From a bacterium (GTDB lineage: Bacteria > AUK180): DNA of 34,210 nt. The position numbers and the translations under genes are program-made. Positions 15,967 through 23,399 of this stretch are shown here, piece after piece. Location of the stretch: positions 1 to 34,210 of the forward strand of contig JAGGYO010000139.1 in assembly GCA_021162505.1 (NCBI GenBank). The letters run 5' to 3'. Position 1 is the first letter of the stretch. Every line of letters begins with the position of its first letter. The notes under the pieces are model-generated. The model searched no databases. It saw only the letters and a list, made by a program, of their open reading frames with translations, and was not told the origin of the DNA.

Positions 15967-16170
15967 ATGAAAATTAGAATTATGAACCTTCTCCTTAATG
16001 GTAAAAGACCAAAAGAACTATTAAAAATGATTGACTTAATATCCAATAAATTATATAATTTTGTTAATTGCAAAATGTTATATTACAACGGGGATATTTG
16101 TATGGAGTATGAATTGGTTCCTAATAAGTTAAATAATGAAATGAAATATAAAAAAAGGAGTTTATTATGA
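15967..16170 (+). CDS. Small hypothetical protein
   Basis: An open frame of 67 codons from ATG 15967; an in-frame ATG at 15949 is possible, but GGAAGAG (15957-15963) favours 15967. It ends with TGA overlapping the ATG of the TPR gene (ATGA at 16167-16170), as real genes here often do. The product is basic and helical (LLLNGKRPKELLKMIDLI) with no recognised domain. It could also be an unused frame in a leader region, so support is moderate. Confidence 0.45.
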   Translation: MKIRIMNLLLNGKRPKELLKMIDLISNKLYNFVNCKMLYYNGDICMEYELVPNKLNNEMKYKKRSLL

Positions 16171-17555
16171 AGAAGACATTATTACTTCTTATGATCTTTG
16201 CTTTTGTGTTTTCCGCTTATGCGAATTATTACAAGGATTACAATGCAGGTGTGAACTATAAAAAAATGAAACAATATGCTGCTGCGGAAAAAAGCTTTTT
16301 AAGTGCATTAAAAGATAAACCTAGTTTTACTCTTGCTATGTGGGGACTTATTGAGGTTTACAACTTAAGGCATCAAAAAGTAAAAGCATTAGCGGTATTG
16401 GATAAGATCATTGCTGCAAAACCAAAAAATAAAGAAGCATATTTGGTAAAAGCCAGAATGCTTGTAAATCTTTCCAGAAATAAAGAAGCGAAATATTTCC
16501 TTAATAAATTAAGAGAAATTGATCCAAAAAATATTGACGGGCAGATATTGGAAGCTCAGGTATTGAATAAAACCGGCAATAATGAGGGATCTATCGCAAA
16601 GTTGGAAACGATTGCAAAATCGAATAACGATAAAGCAGGGTCACTATATAAACAGATCGGCGACATTGCTTTTAAAGACCTGCGGGATTATAATAGAGCA
16701 ATAAAATACTATAAGTATGCTCTTTCCAATAATGTTTTGAATAAGGATTCCATAAATAAGAAGATTGCATATAGTTATTTCCTGCGGCAGGATTGGACAA
16801 ACGGAATTAACTATATAAATAAAGCCGGTAAAGCCCAAATTGGTCCGGCTGATCTTAAATGGCTCGGTATGGCTTATGAGAAAACCAAAGATATTAATAA
16901 TGCTATAAAGTTCTATGAAAAATATTACGAAAAAAAGAAGGGTCAGGATACAGCAATAAAACTCTCCGAGCTTTATAAAAAAATCGGGAATACCCCAAAA
17001 TATAAGTATTATTTAAATATTGCACAGAACAGTACTTCCATAGATTATAAAACCGCCTATAAATTGGGATATCAACTCTTAAAACAGAAAAAATATGCAG
17101 AAGCAATAAAACAGTTTGAGAAATCTATTGCCGGTAAGGATGATTTTTACGGTTCATGGTATGCCATTGGTTTTGCTCAATATAAATACGGACAAAAAAA
17201 CAGAGCATTAGAATCCTTCTTAAAAGCGGAGAAATTGAACCCTACCTATGTCTATACATTAAGATATATTGCTATGATCTATGATAATAATAAAAATTTT
17301 GATAAAGGACTTCTCTACTGGAGAAAGATCGCAGCATTACAACCGAATGATCCTGAAGTTTATTATTTCATAGGTCTGGATGCCGGGGAGGTCAAGGATT
17401 ATACAACCTCAGCAGCTGCATTGTCAAAAGTTGTGAAATTACAACCAAAGAATAAAGATGCCTGGTATAATCTGAGCGTTGCTTACGAAAACCTTGAAAA
17501 ACCGAATATGGCAGCAAATGCTTTGGAAAAATATAATGAATTAGGAGGAGAATAA
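16167..17555 (+). CDS. Exported tetratricopeptide-repeat protein
   Basis: A 462-residue protein with a clear signal peptide (MKKTLLLLMIFAFVFSAYA, cut after A19). The mature part is built almost wholly of TPR units, for example AEKSFLSALKDKPSF, AIKYYKYALSN, AIKFYEKYYEKK, YAEAIKQFEKSIA and MAANALEKYNEL; about ten repeats can be counted. It lacks a lipobox, so it is probably soluble in the periplasm and mediates protein-protein contacts. AAAAGGAG lies before ATG 16167. The stop overlaps lemA by one base (TAATG). Partner unknown. Confidence 0.85.
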   Translation: MKKTLLLLMIFAFVFSAYANYYKDYNAGVNYKKMKQYAAAEKSFLSALKDKPSFTLAMWGLIEVYNLRHQKVKALAVLDKIIAAKPKNKEAYLVKARMLVNLSRNKEAKYFLNKLREIDPKNIDGQILEAQVLNKTGNNEGSIAKLETIAKSNNDKAGSLYKQIGDIAFKDLRDYNRAIKYYKYALSNNVLNKDSINKKIAYSYFLRQDWTNGINYINKAGKAQIGPADLKWLGMAYEKTKDINNAIKFYEKYYEKKKGQDTAIKLSELYKKIGNTPKYKYYLNIAQNSTSIDYKTAYKLGYQLLKQKKYAEAIKQFEKSIAGKDDFYGSWYAIGFAQYKYGQKNRALESFLKAEKLNPTYVYTLRYIAMIYDNNKNFDKGLLYWRKIAALQPNDPEVYYFIGLDAGEVKDYTTSAAALSKVVKLQPKNKDAWYNLSVAYENLEKPNMAANALEKYNELGGE

Positions 17556-18118
17556 TGGGTGTTGGTTTAATTGTTGTATTGGTTTTAGTTGTAGTATTGG
17601 TTTTTTGGTTCATTGGTGTATACAATGGGCTGATTGTTCTACGAAATAGAGTAAAAAATGCATGGTCGCAAATTGATGTCCAATTGAAAAGAAGGCATGA
17701 CCTTATACCAAATTTAGTTGAGATCTGCAAGGGTTATATGAAACACGAAAGAGGAACCCTTGAAGCTGTTATTAAAGCAAGACAACAAGCGGTGAATATA
17801 AATTCCGATAATGTTAAGGAAAGGGCACAAATCGAAAATATGCTTTCACAAACCCTAAAAAGTTTATTTGCTGTTTCAGAAAATTATCCGAATCTAAAAG
17901 CAAATGAGAATATGCTTTCATTGCAAGAAGAATTAACATCAACTGAAAATAAAATATCGTTCGCAAGACAGCATTATAATGATATGACCATGACATTTAA
18001 CACAAAAAAGCAACAATTTCCTGCAATTATTGCTGCCAATATGCTCAATTTCAAGGATAGTGAATTTTTTGAAGTTGAGAATGAAGAGGAAAAGAAAGCA
18101 CCCAACATATCATTTTAA
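17555..18118 (+). CDS. lemA: LemA family protein
   Basis: A 187-residue membrane protein. One N-terminal transmembrane helix (about 3-23) with a short outside end is followed by the signature YNGLIVLRNRVKNAWSQIDV and QLKRRHDLIPNLVEICKGY, the strongest marks of this family, and a long helical cytoplasmic or periplasmic bundle. The start has AGGAGGAG upstream. LemA genes often precede an htpX-type protease gene, as here (10-bp gap), and the two are thought to act together at the membrane; the mechanism is not settled. Confidence 0.95.
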   Translation: MGVGLIVVLVLVVVLVFWFIGVYNGLIVLRNRVKNAWSQIDVQLKRRHDLIPNLVEICKGYMKHERGTLEAVIKARQQAVNINSDNVKERAQIENMLSQTLKSLFAVSENYPNLKANENMLSLQEELTSTENKISFARQHYNDMTMTFNTKKQQFPAIIAANMLNFKDSEFFEVENEEEKKAPNISF

Positions 18119-18128
18119 GGTATAGATC

Positions 18129-19031
18129 ATGTATGAATTAATTGCTAAAAATAAGAGAAGTTCTTGGCTTTTGGTTTTTCTTTTATCATTAGTGCTCATT
18201 GCTATGGGCGCTTTTTTAGGATACTATTTTAAAAATATTTGGCTAGGCGTAGCTTTTGCCACGGCTTTGGCTTTTTTCTCAGGTCTCATTGCTTATTATA
18301 GTGGAGATTCTATTTTATTGGGTATTTCCAAGGCAAAACGAATTGAGAAAAAAGATGCTCCTCAACTCTGGAATGTTGTTGAAGAATTGACAATAGCATC
18401 CGGTCTTCCCATGCCTAAGATCTATTTGATCGATGATACTGCTCCCAATGCCTTTGCAACGGGAAGGGATCCGGAGCATGCCTCGGTTGCGATAACCAAA
18501 GGACTTATTGAAAAATTGAATAGAGAGGAACTTCAAGGTGTAATGGGACATGAACTTTCCCATGTAAAGAACTATGATATACTTTTTGGTACTATGATCG
18601 CAGTTATGGTGGGCACCATCGTATTACTTTCCGATTTCTTTTTGAGGAGTTTTTTCTGGACCGGTGGTCGTCGAAGATCATCAAACAAGAGTTCCGGTAA
18701 ATCAAATGCGGTTTTCCTAATAATCGGCATTATTCTTGCCATAATTGCTCCAATTCTTGCGAAGATCATACAATTTTCCGTTTCAAGGCAAAGAGAATAT
18801 CTTGCCGATGCTTCTTCTGCAAAAATGACAAGGAATCCCATTGGACTGGCTCATGCCTTGGAAAAGATCTCGGAGGATCCCGAGCCCTTGGAAGTGGCAA
18901 ATAAAGGTACACAGCATCTTTATATTGTAAATCCATTAAAAAAAGTCAGTGATAAATCAGGTGCTTTTGACACACACCCGCCTTTAAAGTCGAGAATATT
19001 CAGATTAAAAACATTGGCACACGAGAAGTAG
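18129..19031 (+). CDS. htpX: HtpX-type membrane zinc metalloprotease (M48)
   Basis: A 300-residue integral membrane protease. Predicted membrane segments at about 12-32, 38-58, 153-175 and 193-216. The active site is HELSH (H141, E142, H145) with the third ligand E223 in RQREYLADASS, matching M48B HtpX. A serine/arginine/lysine-rich linker (GGRRRSSNKSSGKS) separates the last two helices. HtpX degrades damaged membrane proteins. It follows lemA and ends the 15-kb gene run; its TAG stop lies at the edge of an inverted heptad repeat. Confidence 0.93.
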   Translation: MYELIAKNKRSSWLLVFLLSLVLIAMGAFLGYYFKNIWLGVAFATALAFFSGLIAYYSGDSILLGISKAKRIEKKDAPQLWNVVEELTIASGLPMPKIYLIDDTAPNAFATGRDPEHASVAITKGLIEKLNREELQGVMGHELSHVKNYDILFGTMIAVMVGTIVLLSDFFLRSFFWTGGRRRSSNKSSGKSNAVFLIIGIILAIIAPILAKIIQFSVSRQREYLADASSAKMTRNPIGLAHALEKISEDPEPLEVANKGTQHLYIVNPLKKVSDKSGAFDTHPPLKSRIFRLKTLAHEK

Positions 19032-19060
19032 TCAAAAGTCCAATGTCGAAGGTCAAAGGT
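19030..19060 (-). repeat. Left heptad repeat array flanking the S23 gene
   Basis: Read on the minus strand, this 31-bp stretch breaks into 7-bp units of the type NGACNTT: TGACCTT, CGACATT, GGACTTT and partial units on either side. The same units occur on the plus strand at 19521-19580, so the two arrays are inverted around the gene between them. The array touches the stop codon of htpX. Confidence 0.8.
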
Positions 19061-19131
19061 TTGAAAAGCAGAATACAGAGAAAGTATTATAATAAAATTA
19101 CTAAAATAGAAACATATAAAGGGAATATTAT

Positions 19132-19497
19132 ATGAGAGTTAAAAAAATTGAAGATTTAAATGTGTGGCAACTCGCGAGAGAAATGGTTGTTAATATTTAC
19201 AGAATAACGAAGAACAAAGGATTTAAAAATGATTTTGGATTAAGCAATCAAATTCAAAGGGCAAGTGTTTCCGTGTTATCAAATATAGCAGAAGGTTCTG
19301 AATATGGTTCAGATGCAGAATTTAGAAGATATTTACAAATAGCAAAAGATTCCATTGGAGAAGTAAGGGCTCAATTATATGTTGCTGTAGATCTTTTCTA
19401 TATAGAGCAAGATGAATTTGAATTAGCTCATAGTAAGGCAGAGAATATAAGCAAAATGATAAGTAGTTTAATAAAGTATTTAAAAGGTGAAAATTAA
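19132..19497 (+). CDS. Four-helix-bundle (S23/IVP) protein
   Basis: A 121-residue protein with the full signature of the 23S rRNA-intervening-sequence family: LNVWQLAREM near the start, then LSNQIQRASVSVLSNIAEGS and FRRYLQIAKDSIGEVRAQL, and a final long helix. Relatives are small pentameric four-helix bundles with a basic surface, including Avd accessory proteins of diversity-generating retroelements and proteins encoded in rRNA intervening sequences. The start has AAAGGG upstream (19118-19123). It stands alone between two inverted arrays of heptad repeats; no reverse transcriptase or template/variable repeat pair is seen here. Function unknown. Confidence 0.9.
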   Translation: MRVKKIEDLNVWQLAREMVVNIYRITKNKGFKNDFGLSNQIQRASVSVLSNIAEGSEYGSDAEFRRYLQIAKDSIGEVRAQLYVAVDLFYIEQDEFELAHSKAENISKMISSLIKYLKGEN

Positions 19498-19520
19498 AAG
19501 ATTCATGAAAATTAGTACTA

Positions 19521-19580
19521 ACCTTCGACTTTCGACCTTTGACTTTGGACTTTTGACCTTTGACTTTGGACTTTTGACTA
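19521..19580 (+). repeat. Right heptad repeat array flanking the S23 gene
   Basis: About eight tandem 7-bp units: CGACTTT, CGACCTT, TGACTTT, GGACTTT, TGACCTT, TGACTTT, GGACTTT, TGACTA, after a partial unit. A 21-bp triple of units is duplicated exactly (19536-19556 and 19557-19577). The array is inverted relative to 19030-19060 and ends 17 bp before the ATG of the HD-domain gene. Confidence 0.9.
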
Positions 19581-19597
19581 TTATATAGGAGTTACAC

Positions 19598-20155
19598 ATG
19601 GAAGAATTTAGAACCATTGAAGAATCAATGAAATTGCTAAGGGAATATGTAAAAAATGAAAATTTGATCAAGCACATGCTGTCAACCATGGCTGCAATGG
19701 GTGGATTGGCAAAGAAATTCGGTGAAGATGAACATTTGTGGAAGACAGTGGGCTTGCTTCATGATATCGATTATGAGCAAACGGTAAATGATCCCAAAAA
19801 TCATGGCAAAATCGGCAAAGAGATCTTATTGAAAGAGGGTTATCCCCAGATCGTTGCAGATGCAGTTGAGGCACATGTAGGAATGACACCGCGAGATACA
19901 ATGCTCAAAAAAGCCATATATTCCATTGACCCATTAACTGGTATTATCGTAGCGACAGCTCTAATCATGCCGGATAAAAAGATAAATACCGTAAAAGCGA
20001 AATCCGTTAAAAAGCGATTAAAAGAAAAACGATTTGCAGCCAGTGCCAACAGAGAGCCCATCTATGAATCAAGTGAAATGGGATTGGAACTTGACGAGTT
20101 TATTGATATTGTTCTAAATTCAATGAAATCCATTTCCAATGAGTTAGGCTTATAA
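19598..20155 (+). CDS. HD-domain hydrolase
   Basis: A 185-residue HD-superfamily protein without signal peptide. Metal ligands follow the HD pattern: H26, H55-D56 (GLLHDIDYE), H69 (KNHGKIG), a further histidine in VADAVEAH and an aspartate in SIDPLTG. Such proteins hydrolyse phosphomonoesters or phosphodiesters of nucleotides; the substrate here cannot be told. TAGGAG (19586-19591) precedes the ATG. The right heptad array lies just upstream, so its promoter region may have been changed by the repeat. Confidence 0.85.
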   Translation: MEEFRTIEESMKLLREYVKNENLIKHMLSTMAAMGGLAKKFGEDEHLWKTVGLLHDIDYEQTVNDPKNHGKIGKEILLKEGYPQIVADAVEAHVGMTPRDTMLKKAIYSIDPLTGIIVATALIMPDKKINTVKAKSVKKRLKEKRFAASANREPIYESSEMGLELDEFIDIVLNSMKSISNELGL

Positions 20156-20158
20156 AAA

Positions 20159-20187
20159 TTGATTTTTTATTAGAAAAATGGTATCAT
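20159..20187 (+). promoter_or_regulatory. Candidate promoter of the TA-like gene
   Basis: TTGATT (20159-20164) and TATCAT (20182-20187) are 17 bp apart, 25 bp before the ATG at 20213. An AAGGGAG ribosome binding site follows at 20201-20207. Confidence 0.4.
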
Positions 20188-20212
20188 AAGTTGAAAGATG
20201 AAGGGAGCGTAA

Positions 20213-20428
20213 ATGAACATTAAAAAGCGGCCAAATCATAAAATATATATCCGAATACTTCGCAAAATGACCCCGGAACAAAGATTATTAAAAGCATTTG
20301 AATTATCAGAATTTACCATGGAACTGTTCATTCAAGGATTGCACAAGAGATTCCCTGACTTAACAAGTGAAGAATTTCATAAATTATTATTGGAGCGTTT
20401 AGATAAATGTCACAACAGAAATTATTAA
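20213..20428 (+). CDS. Small antitoxin-like protein paired with a nucleotidyltransferase fragment
   Basis: A 71-residue protein with conserved helices (MTPEQRLLKAFELSEFTMEL, FIQGLHKRFPDLTSEEFHKL) and a closing LDKCHNRNY. I recall near relatives of this type as small genes directly before nucleotidyltransferase genes in many bacteria, sometimes labelled Rv0078B-related antitoxin; that assignment is from memory and moderate. Its 3' end overlaps the nucleotidyltransferase start at 20407 by 22 bp, as in intact pairs. Because the partner is broken, it may be an orphan antitoxin. Confidence 0.65.
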   Translation: MNIKKRPNHKIYIRILRKMTPEQRLLKAFELSEFTMELFIQGLHKRFPDLTSEEFHKLLLERLDKCHNRNY

Positions 20429-20490
20429 AAAAGATCATTCAATCACTGGATAAAATCGGAATTCAATATATGATAACAGGTTCTGTTGTA
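20407..20490 (+). pseudogene. Nucleotidyltransferase gene fragment (5' end only)
   Basis: The first 28 codons (LLKKIIQSLDKIGIQYMITG then SVV) match the start of MNT/AbiEii-like nucleotidyltransferases, where the next residues should lead to the catalytic GSxxxG...D-x-D region. After V28 (20488-20490) the sequence changes to AATAGGGGACGGTGTTTTAA and runs on as unrelated residues to a TGA at 20626-20628. No further nucleotidyltransferase sequence is found downstream, so the gene lost its 3' part by deletion or element insertion. Confidence 0.7.
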
Positions 20491-20494
20491 AATA

Positions 20495-20506
20495 GGGGAC
20501 GGTGTT
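20495..20506. other. GGGGACGGTGTT junction motif (possible element end)
   Basis: This motif begins four bases after the point where the nucleotidyltransferase homology stops. From memory, GGGGACGGT-type sequences often occur beside IS200-like or REP-associated transposase genes, so it may mark the end of a lost or decayed mobile element. No transposase is present in the window. Confidence 0.35.
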
Positions 20507-20597
20507 TTAAATTTGTTAAATTCTCAGGAAAAAGTTGTGGAATATTTTTATTATACTTTCGCATTTGGCTAAATGTGCAAGTGAAAAGGAAAAGAAT

Positions 20598-20746
20598 GAG
20601 ATTCCTACGGAAACTTTGTTTCCTCTGAATGACGAAAATCAAGTTGAGAATTGAGAGTAAAAGAAAATGTAAATACTGGATTATCGTGTCAAGCACGGAA
20701 TGACCCAGAAATAAATACTGGATTCCTGATCAGGTCAGGAATGCCA
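20598..20746. repeat. Cluster of dispersed palindromic repeat remnants
   Basis: The stretch 20491-20893 holds no credible gene. It contains GAGATTCCT (20598) and TCCTCTGAATGACGAAAA (20621-20638), the latter shared with 3750-3767. It also holds two copies of AAATACTGGATT followed by a hairpin and GGAATG. Copy 1 (20671-20707) has CGTG-TCAAG-CACG. Copy 2 (20713-20746) has the perfect 8-bp stem ATTCCTGA/TCAGGAAT with a 5-base loop. Such imperfect palindromes are typical of REP-like intergenic elements. The rest of the gap is AT-rich without recognisable features. Confidence 0.7.
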
Positions 20747-20893
20747 GGAAATATTTTTAAAAATAATTTGATTTTTGGAGTTAAAAATGATATTATTCAT
20801 TATGTTTTTATTAAAAAAAAGTATTTATGCATCACATAAAAAGAACAAGTTTTGTGTATAAGTTATGATTATGAATTTTAGGGAGAAGTTTAG

Positions 20894-22069
20894 ATGAAGA
20901 TTGAAAAGATAAAGAAAGAAGATCTTGAAAAAATATGGATATTGGAATCACTATCTTTCGGAATGGGAGAAAAAGCAAAATCCATATTCAAGAAGGAAAT
21001 TGCACAATATGAAGGATATAAGATCATTATTGATAATAAACTCGTAAGTGCAGTTTTTTTTCAAAAAATGTTATTGAATTTTGGTACGGTGTCGTATAAA
21101 ACAGTTGGTATTTCCTATGTTGCAACATTACCTGAGTATAGAGGACAAAAGCATGTAAGAAAAATGTTCGAATATTTAATACCTAAATTTGAAAAAGAAG
21201 ATTATTTTTTCACTTCTCTATATGCATTTAAGATAGAGTATTATAAAAAATTTGATTATGAAACTGTATGTCAAAGTTTGAAATATACCTTTAAACCTGA
21301 AATTGTCCCTTTTTTTAAGGATGAAACATTATATAAGATAGAGTATTTAGAAGATAAACATTTAAAGGATTATGTGAACTATTTTAATAATAACCTATAT
21401 AAGGAATTTAATGGCGCATATAAGAAAAAAGTAGCCAATGAAAAGATATATAATAAATGGATATTGGATCTTGAAGGTTATGTGAGAATTTATCGAATAT
21501 TTTTAAAAGATAAAGAGAATAATACTAAAGGAATGTTCTTTTACGGTATAAAAAGAACTGCTGATCACCACCAAAAGATAACGGTTTTTGAGGTTTTTCT
21601 GGATAATGATATTGCTTATAAAACATTTCTCAATTATTTGGCAAATTTTAGGGATCAGGCAGATGAAATATTTATAAATACAAATTTAGGAGATCGCTTT
21701 GAATACCTGCTTAACACGCTTTATTTTAAAAAAGAGATTGGTACAAAACAAATGCTGAGGATACTAAATTTCCGAAAATTGATCAGTTCTTTAAAGATAA
21801 AAAACGGCTCGTATAATATAGCCATAAAGGATAAAATGATAAAGAAAAATACCGGTAATTATTTCATAAAAATAGAAAATGGGAAAAAGATCATTAAGAA
21901 AAGTGAGCTGAAAAAATCCGGTATGGATATAGGATTGTTTGTAAAACTTTTATTTTTAGACGATGCTTTAGATTTTTATGGATCCAAGGGTTTTCTAAAG
22001 AAAAATGAAATTAAATTTCTACATGCTTTTGAGGAGCGCAAGATTTCCTATGTAACAGAGGATTTTTAA
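20894..22069 (+). CDS. Eis-like GNAT acetyltransferase with C-terminal SCP2-like domain
   Basis: A 391-residue protein with the domain order of the Eis family: an N-terminal GNAT fold (about 1-150), a second GNAT-like middle region, and a C-terminal domain of sterol-carrier type (from about 290). The acetyl-CoA loop is seen in GISYVATLPEYRGQKHVRKM, and SLYAFKIEYYKKFDYETV matches the conserved LYPF..FYRKFGYE stretch. Enzymes of this type acetylate amines or lysines; the substrate is unknown. AGGGAG (20880-20885) precedes the ATG. Its stop shares a base with surE (TAATG). It opens a 12-gene run. Confidence 0.85.
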   Translation: MKIEKIKKEDLEKIWILESLSFGMGEKAKSIFKKEIAQYEGYKIIIDNKLVSAVFFQKMLLNFGTVSYKTVGISYVATLPEYRGQKHVRKMFEYLIPKFEKEDYFFTSLYAFKIEYYKKFDYETVCQSLKYTFKPEIVPFFKDETLYKIEYLEDKHLKDYVNYFNNNLYKEFNGAYKKKVANEKIYNKWILDLEGYVRIYRIFLKDKENNTKGMFFYGIKRTADHHQKITVFEVFLDNDIAYKTFLNYLANFRDQADEIFINTNLGDRFEYLLNTLYFKKEIGTKQMLRILNFRKLISSLKIKNGSYNIAIKDKMIKKNTGNYFIKIENGKKIIKKSELKKSGMDIGLFVKLLFLDDALDFYGSKGFLKKNEIKFLHAFEERKISYVTEDF

Positions 22070-22788
22070 TGAATATATTCTTAACAAACGATGATGGAGT
22101 TAATGCGCCCGGTATAAATATACTCTTTGAATTTTTAAAAGCGGCGGGATATGATGTGATAATGGTGGCTCCTCATAGGGATAATTCTGCTATCTCACAT
22201 TCTATCTCTTTGGGTAGGGACCTATTGCTAAAAAAGATCGCTGAGAATAGGTATTCCATTAATGGTACGCCTTCGGATTGTGTAATGCTCGGATTGAAGT
22301 GTAAGGTAACAAATCAGCCGGACCTTTTAATATCCGGAGTGAATCGAGGTGGCAATATGGGGGAGGATGTACATTATTCCGGAACTGTTGCCGCTGCAAT
22401 AGAGGGTAGTTTCGCAGGGATATCTTCAATTGCCATTTCCGTTGCCAGCAAATCCCCGAAGCATTATAAAGCGATCTTGCCTTATATGAAAAGCATCATT
22501 GAACTATCATTAAAAAGTGAAAAAAATACCATTTTAAATATTAATTATCCTGATATGGAACAATTAAAAGAAATTAAATGGTCCTTTCTCGGTCGCCGGA
22601 TCTATCTTGATAATGTAGAATGTAAAAAAATGAACGACGGCAATATAAAAATAATCAATCACCCTTCGGAAAATGTTCAAGAAAAATTGAGAAACAGTGA
22701 TTTTTGGGCTGTCCAGAATGGTTATATTTCCATTTCACCCATTAGCGTTGATTGGACGGATTATAAATACCTCAAAGGAATTGAATGA
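22069..22788 (+). CDS. surE: 5'/3'-nucleotidase SurE
   Basis: A 239-residue protein of typical length. The N-terminal NDDGVNAPGI carries the metal ligands D8 and D9, S40 lies in APHRDNSAISHSI, and the asparagine ligand is in SGVNRGGNMGEDVHYSGTV. SurE removes phosphate from nucleoside monophosphates and polyphosphate and helps survival in stationary phase. It overlaps pcm by ATGA; the surE-pcm pair is a widely conserved repair/survival unit. Confidence 0.96.
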   Translation: MNIFLTNDDGVNAPGINILFEFLKAAGYDVIMVAPHRDNSAISHSISLGRDLLLKKIAENRYSINGTPSDCVMLGLKCKVTNQPDLLISGVNRGGNMGEDVHYSGTVAAAIEGSFAGISSIAISVASKSPKHYKAILPYMKSIIELSLKSEKNTILNINYPDMEQLKEIKWSFLGRRIYLDNVECKKMNDGNIKIINHPSENVQEKLRNSDFWAVQNGYISISPISVDWTDYKYLKGIE

Positions 22789-23399
22789 CAATTGATCATC
22801 TCATAAAAGAACTAATGGAGGATTACGGGATATATAATAGAGAAATATTAAATGCAGTAAGAAAAATTGATCGGAAGCATTTTGTACCTGAAAAATATTC
22901 TCAAAGGGCTTATAAAAACAAGCCGATCCCATTAGTGAATGGACAAACTTCTACCAGACCCTCTACTATTTGTAGATTTATTTCAAAGATAGGGCCTTCA
23001 AAGGAAAAAACGGTCTTGGAATTAGGTACGGGGAGTGGTTATCAAGCTGCTCTCTTATCGGAACTTTTCGGCAGCGTTGTTTCTTATGAAATTGATGAAA
23101 CCCTATACTTATGGTCCCACGAACGATTGAAGATAAGGGAAAACATCACTCAATTCCATAAGAACCCCATGTCGGATTTTCAAGGCGGTTCTTTTGATGC
23201 CATAGTATTTTCTTTTTCAACACCTATAATTCCGGAATATTTAAAGAAAAGTCTCAAAGAAAATGGTATTTTACTGGCACCGTATGTCAAGGGGAAACAT
23301 CAATATTTATTGAATATAATAAATAAAAATGGTATAATAAAAAATGATTTTACAAATTATGAAACTTTTGTAAAGGTAAGAGGATTAATAAATGGATGA
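22785..23399 (+). CDS. pcm: Protein-L-isoaspartate O-methyltransferase
   Basis: A 204-residue methyltransferase close to family length. RKHFVPEKY, then GQTSTRPSTI (the usual form is GQTISQP) and the SAM-binding loop VLELGTGSGYQAALL (about 77-91) define the family. The enzyme methylates isoaspartyl residues in aged proteins as the first step of their repair. The substrate loop is less conserved than usual, and the C-terminal part is divergent. It overlaps surE by 4 bp and the GalT-family gene by 8 bp. Confidence 0.9.
   Translation: MTIDHLIKELMEDYGIYNREILNAVRKIDRKHFVPEKYSQRAYKNKPIPLVNGQTSTRPSTICRFISKIGPSKEKTVLELGTGSGYQAALLSELFGSVVSYEIDETLYLWSHERLKIRENITQFHKNPMSDFQGGSFDAIVFSFSTPIIPEYLKKSLKENGILLAPYVKGKHQYLLNIINKNGIIKNDFTNYETFVKVRGLING

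Noticed and set aside
19132..19497. Diversity-generating retroelement accessory gene
   Set aside because: The protein is related to Avd, but there is no reverse transcriptase and no template/variable repeat pair in the window.
19521..19580. CRISPR array
   Set aside because: Units are 7 bp and contiguous, with no spacers and no cas genes nearby.
20651..20839. 62-codon plus-strand frame in the gap before the acetyltransferase gene
   Set aside because: It is built from palindromic repeat remnants, has no good ribosome binding site and matches no family.
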